Positions 60,019 to 64,000 of a DNA stretch of 64,000 bases are shown in pieces. Where the stretch lies: assembly GCA_964247695.1 (NCBI GenBank), contig CAXTVI010000003.1, positions 62,001 through 126,000 on the forward strand, given 5' to 3'. The notes beneath the pieces were generated by a model that saw nothing but the letters and a program-made list of their open reading frames with translations, was not told the origin of the DNA and did not search any database. Source of the DNA: Lichenicoccus sp964247695 (GTDB taxonomy: Bacteria > Pseudomonadota > Alphaproteobacteria > Acetobacterales > Acetobacteraceae). Numbering within the stretch: the first letter of the stretch is position 1; the number at the start of each line of letters is the position of its first letter. A program made the translations under genes and the position numbers.

Positions 60019-60165
60019 CCATCCATTCTGCGCACCACAAGGTGAAGGAAGCGTTCGCGGCCGCCCCGCGAGCGGTTCGGTTGCCCGGCCCAGGCCTCGC
60101 CGCTATGGTCCGCCGCGCCGACGCGGGAGCGCGGCACTGCGCGGGCAACGGGGAACACGGCGACA

Positions 60166-60879
60166 TTGGCCGACGACATCTTCAAGGAGATCGACGAGGA
60201 CCTGCGCGCGGAGCGGATGCGCGCGGCCGGACGCCGCTACGGCGCCGCCGCGATCGCGGCCGTCGTGGTGGTCGCGGCCGGCGTCGGCCTCTGGCAGTTC
60301 CAGGTCTGGCGGCAGGGGCAGGCGGCGCAGGCGACCGCCTCGGTGTTCTTCAGCGCGATGAAGCAGGCCGACAGCAGCCGGTCCGCCGGAGGCGCTGCCG
60401 CGCAGCAGGCGGTGCCGCTGTTCGAGCAGGTGGAGCGCGACGGGCCGGAAGGGTATCGCACCCTGGCGCGCTTCCGGCAGGCGCAGATCGTCTGGGACGC
60501 CGGCGACCACAAGGCGGCGCTCGCCCTGTGGAGCGCCATCGACCAGGATGCGTCAGCCGATCCCGACCTGCGTGGCCTGGCCGACCTGCTCTGGGTGCAG
60601 CACCAGGTGGATGACGGCGATCCGGCGCTTCTGGAGTCGCATCTCGGCACGTTGAGCCGCCCCGGCGCGCCCTGGCGCCCGATGGCGCAGGAACTGGACG
60701 CGCTGATCGACCTGCGCACCGGGCATGTGTCCGAGGCGAAGCGCAAGCTCGCGATGCTGAGCGAGGATGGCGCTGCTTCCGAGGAGCTGCGCAACCGGGC
60801 TGCCGGCCTGAACGAGACAGTCGACGACACCAGGCCGGCGGATCCGACCGCGGCTGCGACCAAGAAGAGCCCCGGATGA
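60166..60879 (+). CDS. Inner-membrane tetratricopeptide-like protein (YfgM type)
   Basis: A 237-residue protein with a short cytoplasmic N-terminus (MADDIFKEIDEDLRAERMR), one membrane segment (about 23-45, YGAAAIAAVVVVAAGVGLWQF) and a periplasmic helical-repeat domain. This is the pattern of YfgM, which acts with periplasmic chaperones and the Sec translocon; the next genes bamB and der are the same neighbours as in E. coli. Start TTG60166. The stop overlaps bamB as ATGA. Confidence 0.82.
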   Translation: MADDIFKEIDEDLRAERMRAAGRRYGAAAIAAVVVVAAGVGLWQFQVWRQGQAAQATASVFFSAMKQADSSRSAGGAAAQQAVPLFEQVERDGPEGYRTLARFRQAQIVWDAGDHKAALALWSAIDQDASADPDLRGLADLLWVQHQVDDGDPALLESHLGTLSRPGAPWRPMAQELDALIDLRTGHVSEAKRKLAMLSEDGAASEELRNRAAGLNETVDDTRPADPTAAATKKSPG

Positions 60880-62249
60880 GCGACATGGCCGATACTCGGG
60901 TTCTGCTCAGCCGCCGCCGCGCGTTGCTGGGTGGCGCGGCTCTCGCCCTGGCGGCGCCGGCCGCCGGCTGCGGGCTGTTCGACGAGGACGCGAAGCCGAT
61001 CCTGGTCGGAAGGCGCGAGAACGTGCTGAGCGTCGGCGCCGGCCTCACCGTTGATCCCGCCGATACCCGCCCCATCAGCCTGCCGGCGCCGGTTCCGGTC
61101 CCGTCCTGGCCGCAGCCCGGCCGGGTGCCAAGCCATGAGAGCGTGAACGCGGCGGTTTCCGGCCCGCTTCCGACCGCGGACAGCAAGCCGGCCTGGTCGG
61201 CCAGGATCGGCGTCGGTGCGAACGGCGCCGGCGTGCTTGCGGCGCAGCCGGTGGTCGATGGCGGCCGGGTCTTCACCATGGACGGCGCCGGCGTGATCAC
61301 GGCGTTCGCGCTGGAGACCGGCGAGCAGATCTGGCGCACGCCGACCAAGCCGCGAAAGATGCGCTCGTCGAACATCGGCGGCGGTCTCACGGTCGCGGAC
61401 GGCACGATCTACGTGGTCGACGGCGTCGCCGAGAGCCTGGCGCTCTCGGCGCATGACGGCTCCATCAGATGGCGCGTGGATGTCGGCACCCCCGGACGCT
61501 CGGCGCCCACCGTGATGAACGGGCGCATGGTGTTCGGCACCATCGACGAGCGGCTGATCGCGCTGGAGACCGGCAGCGGCAGGCAGCTCTGGAACTATGC
61601 GGCGACGCCGTCGGCGACCATCGTGTTCGGCCAGCCGGCGCCGGCGATCGTGGACAATGTGGTGCTGGCCGGGTTCGGCTCCGGCGACATTGCCGCGGTG
61701 CGCCTCGAAACCGGCGAGGCCGTGTGGAGCGATACCCTCGGCGCGGTCGGCGGCCGCAACTCGATCATGGATTTCTCCTCGATCCACGGATTGCCGGTGA
61801 TCGCCGACGGGACCGCGTACGTCATCAGCATCGGACGGGTGCTGACGGCGCTCGACATGCGCTCCGGGCGTCGGCTGTGGGAGCGCACGGTCAGCGGCAA
61901 GGACGGGCTGGTGGTCATCGATGACTGGCTGTTCCTGCTGTCATCGGACGAGCAGCTGGCGTGCCTCGACCGCGTCTCCGGGCATGTCCGCTGGGTCAGC
62001 CAGCTGCCGCGCTTCCGCAACACCAAGACCCAGAAGGGCGCCATCGTCTGGACCGGGCCGGTGCTCGCGAACGGGCGCCTGGTCTGTGTCAGCGACTTCA
62101 ACAAGCAGACGATGATCAGCGTGGATGCGGTGACCGGCGCGCTCGGGCCCGCCATCAAGCTGAAGGCGACCTCCGGGCTGACGCCGACGGTGGCGGGTGG
62201 GAAGCTGCTGCTGATCACCGACGATGGCCGATTGACGGCGTATGGCTGA
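60876..62249 (+). CDS. bamB: Outer membrane assembly lipoprotein BamB (PQQ-type beta-propeller)
   Basis: Part of the BAM complex that inserts outer-membrane beta-barrels. The 457 residues have a lipoprotein signal ending APAAGC (Cys32) that also contains a twin-arginine-like SRRRALLGG, then an eight-bladed propeller made of repeats such as GRVFTMDGAGVITAFALETGEQIW, RLIALETGSGRQLWNY and VLTALDMRSGRRLWER. Order yfgM-bamB-der is conserved in many proteobacteria. ATG60876 overlaps the previous stop; its own end overlaps der by 8 bases. Confidence 0.93.
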   Translation: MSDMADTRVLLSRRRALLGGAALALAAPAAGCGLFDEDAKPILVGRRENVLSVGAGLTVDPADTRPISLPAPVPVPSWPQPGRVPSHESVNAAVSGPLPTADSKPAWSARIGVGANGAGVLAAQPVVDGGRVFTMDGAGVITAFALETGEQIWRTPTKPRKMRSSNIGGGLTVADGTIYVVDGVAESLALSAHDGSIRWRVDVGTPGRSAPTVMNGRMVFGTIDERLIALETGSGRQLWNYAATPSATIVFGQPAPAIVDNVVLAGFGSGDIAAVRLETGEAVWSDTLGAVGGRNSIMDFSSIHGLPVIADGTAYVISIGRVLTALDMRSGRRLWERTVSGKDGLVVIDDWLFLLSSDEQLACLDRVSGHVRWVSQLPRFRNTKTQKGAIVWTGPVLANGRLVCVSDFNKQTMISVDAVTGALGPAIKLKATSGLTPTVAGGKLLLITDDGRLTAYG

Positions 62250-63669
62250 GCCCGACGCACCCGGTGGCGAGAGTGGGGTTCCGTATCTGCCGGTCGTGGT
62301 CATCGTCGGCCGGCCCAATGTCGGCAAGTCCACCCTGTTCAACCGGCTGGCGGGACGGCGGCATGCGCTGGTCGCCGACACGCCCGGGGTGACACGCGAC
62401 CGCAAGGATGCGGAGGCGATGCTGCGTGGCCGCCGAGTGCGGCTGATCGATACCGCGGGTCTCGAGGAGGCGGCGCCGGAGAGCCTGTACGGGCGCATGC
62501 GGGCCTCGTCGGAACTGGCGGTGGCGCAGGCCGACCTGATCCTGTTCTGCATCGATGCGCGCTCCGGCATCACGCCGGCCGACCAGCACTTCGCGAACTG
62601 GCTGCGTCGGCAGGGGCGTCCGGTGCTGCTGGTCGCCAACAAGACCGAGGGCCGCGCGGGTGCCGCGGCCGCAATGGAGGCGTACAGCCTCGGGCTGGGC
62701 AGTCCGCTTGCGATCTCGGCCGAGCACGGCGAGGGCATTGCCGACCTGATGGGCGAGATCGCGGACCGGGTTCCCCCGGAGGCCGTACCGGAAGCGTCCG
62801 ACGATGTACAGGAGCCCCAGGAGGGCGACGAGGCGCTCGAACTGCCTCCGCGTCCGCCGGGACCGTTGAAGCTGGCGATCATCGGACGTCCGAATGCTGG
62901 CAAGTCGACCCTGCTGAACCGGCTTTTGGGCGAGGAGCGCATGATCACCGGCCCGGAGGCTGGCCTCACCCGCGACAGCGTGGCGGTGCGGTTTGCCGAC
63001 GAGATCGGGCCCATCGAGCTTGTCGATACGCCTGGCATGCGGAAAAAGGCGCGCGTCGACCTGCCGCTCGAGAAGATGTCGGTGTCGGCCTCGATCGAGG
63101 CGCTGAAGATGGCCGAGATCGTGGTGCTGACGATTGATGCGACGCTCGGCGTGCACGAGCAGGACCTGCAGATCGCCCGCCTGATCGAGCGCGAAGGTCG
63201 CGGCTGCGTGCTGGCGCTGAACAAGTGGGACGCGGTCGAGGACCGGATCACGACGCGCAAGGCGATCTCGGACCGCATCGAGTTCTCGCTGTCGCAGATG
63301 CGCGGCATCCCGGTGGTGGCGTTCTCGGCACTGACCGGGGCCGGCATCAAGCGGCTGCTGCCGACCGTTCGCGCGGCGCACGAGGTCTGGAACAAGCGGG
63401 TGCCGACCGGGGAGCTGAACCGCTGGTTCGAGGCGGCGCTGGAGCGGCATACGCCCCCTCTGGTCGAGGGCAGGCGGCTCAAGCTGCGCTACATCACCCA
63501 GGCCAAGGCACGGCCGCCGACCTTCATCATCTTCGGCACCCGGGCGGAGATGCTGCCCGAGGACTATCAGCGCTATCTGGTGAACGGCCTGCGCGAGCAC
63601 TTCAAGATGCCCGGCACGCCGATCCGGCTGCAGTTGCGCGGCACCAAGAACCCCTATGCGGACTCCTGA
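62242..63669 (+). CDS. der: Ribosome-associated GTPase Der (EngA)
   Basis: Essential double GTPase for 50S ribosome maturation. The 475 residues contain two G domains: first G1 at 23-31 (GRPNVGKST), with ADTPGVTRD and LIDTAGLEE; second near 215 (GRPNAGKST), with GPEAGLTRDSV, ELVDTPGMRKKARV and the ALNKWD specificity motif. The C-terminal KH-like domain has RWFEAALERHTPPLVEGRRLKLRY. An acidic linker joins the two G domains. The first domain has ANKTE where NKxD is usual, a common variant in alphaproteobacteria. Confidence 0.97.
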   Translation: MAEPDAPGGESGVPYLPVVVIVGRPNVGKSTLFNRLAGRRHALVADTPGVTRDRKDAEAMLRGRRVRLIDTAGLEEAAPESLYGRMRASSELAVAQADLILFCIDARSGITPADQHFANWLRRQGRPVLLVANKTEGRAGAAAAMEAYSLGLGSPLAISAEHGEGIADLMGEIADRVPPEAVPEASDDVQEPQEGDEALELPPRPPGPLKLAIIGRPNAGKSTLLNRLLGEERMITGPEAGLTRDSVAVRFADEIGPIELVDTPGMRKKARVDLPLEKMSVSASIEALKMAEIVVLTIDATLGVHEQDLQIARLIEREGRGCVLALNKWDAVEDRITTRKAISDRIEFSLSQMRGIPVVAFSALTGAGIKRLLPTVRAAHEVWNKRVPTGELNRWFEAALERHTPPLVEGRRLKLRYITQAKARPPTFIIFGTRAEMLPEDYQRYLVNGLREHFKMPGTPIRLQLRGTKNPYADS

Positions 63670-63707
63670 GCCAGTCGCCTGACAGAGCTGCGAAGCGCTC
63701 GCGTCTC

Positions 63708-64000
63708 GTGGTCTCGATCACCTTTGCCGCGCACGGCACGTTGTTCGGGACCTGGGCGACGCTCATCCCGCTGGTCAAGGAACGCCTGCGGCTCGGTACC
63801 GGAGTGCTCGGGCTGGTGCTGATCTGCGCCGCCGTCGGCGGGGTGGTTGCCATCCAGGTCGCGCCACGCCTGATGCGCGTCGTCGGCGCCTGCGGCCTGC
63901 AACGTGCCGGCATGCTGCTGGGCTGCCTGATGCTGCCGATGGCCGTGATCGCACCCGGCGCCTGGCAGCTCGCGGCCGTGCTGCTGCTGATGGGGGCTGG
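63708..64000 (+). CDS. MFS transporter (partial, N-terminal part only)
   Basis: Start of a major facilitator carrier that runs off the right edge. The visible 97 residues read VVSITFAAHGTLFGTWATLI with an arginine-rich loop (VKERLRLG) and further membrane helices (LGLVLICAAVGGVVAIQVA, LLGCLMLPMAVIAPGAW), like fucose- or YbjJ-type MFS members. GTG63708 is the first standard start, but it leaves almost no cytoplasmic N-terminus; a CTG at 63666 in the same frame overlaps the der stop as CTGA and would add 14 residues. The true start is uncertain. Confidence 0.75.
   Translation, partial: MVSITFAAHGTLFGTWATLIPLVKERLRLGTGVLGLVLICAAVGGVVAIQVAPRLMRVVGACGLQRAGMLLGCLMLPMAVIAPGAWQLAAVLLLMGA

Overview
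The window is a 64 kb stretch of very GC-rich, densely coding bacterial chromosome. Codons end almost always in G or C, so long open frames also appear antisense to most genes; these are treated as shadows. Gene content points to a Gram-negative alphaproteobacterium: LpxB (lipid A), BamB (outer membrane assembly), RND pumps, a Caulobacter-type Tad pilus locus with a CtrA-like site, SCO1 and periplasmic c-type cytochrome. The family Acetobacteraceae is my best guess, but genus and species cannot be read from the sequence. I see no rRNA or tRNA gene, CRISPR array, intact insertion sequence or prophage.

Layout. 1-5513 (minus): Tad/Flp pilus operon flp-cpaA-cpaB-cpaC-small lipoprotein-cpaE-cpaF, running off the left edge. 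5803-6537 (minus) aquaporin and 6740-9172 (plus) a monomeric B12-dependent ribonucleotide reductase, divergent, with two NrdR-like boxes between them. 9324-17271 (plus): MdtABC-type tripartite efflux pump lacking an outer-membrane channel gene. 17272-26085: an accessory surface-glycan island holding an RTX-like beta-roll protein, two large glycosyltransferases that share a repeated GW module, a GH99-like lipoprotein, a second small glycosyltransferase and three remnants or AT-rich gaps. 26086-27366 (minus): a Fic-fold protein whose catalytic motif is destroyed. 27667-28575: DUF3108 protein. 28582-35968: gph diverging from a long overlapping run glmU-glmS-fdhD-thiO-thiS-thiG-thiE (UDP-GlcNAc synthesis, formate dehydrogenase maturation, thiamin thiazole synthesis). 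35941-38084 (minus): 2-oxoglutarate oxygenase and metallophosphoesterase. 38221-41792 (plus): ribose-type sugar ABC importer. 41837-43897 (minus): triheme cytochrome c. 44082-46640 (plus): Na+/H+ antiporter with a cyclic-nucleotide-binding-like domain. 46732-47044: broken alpha/beta hydrolase. 47043-50404 (minus): ygfZ-hisI-lpxB-AEC carrier. 50483-54214 (plus): GT9-GT4-asnB, an envelope polysaccharide set. 54231-55909 (minus): DUF47 regulator and PiT phosphate carrier. 56027-58131 (plus): pyrC and SCO1. 58354-60018: a second beta-roll protein and two small exported proteins. 60166-63669 (plus): YfgM-like, bamB, der, then the start of an MFS carrier.

How it fits together. Many operons are stitched by 1-8 base overlaps of the TGATG, ATGA, GTGA or TTGA kind, indicating translational coupling. 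Several pieces concern the cell surface: pili, beta-roll proteins, glycosyltransferases, LpxB, heptosyltransferase-like GT9 and amidotransferase. The most notable observations are the CtrA site before the pilin gene, tandem NrdR boxes three helical turns apart before nrdJ, the Fic pseudoenzyme that has lost both its catalytic histidine and its inhibitory glutamate, and a repeated GW module attached to two different glycosyltransferase types.
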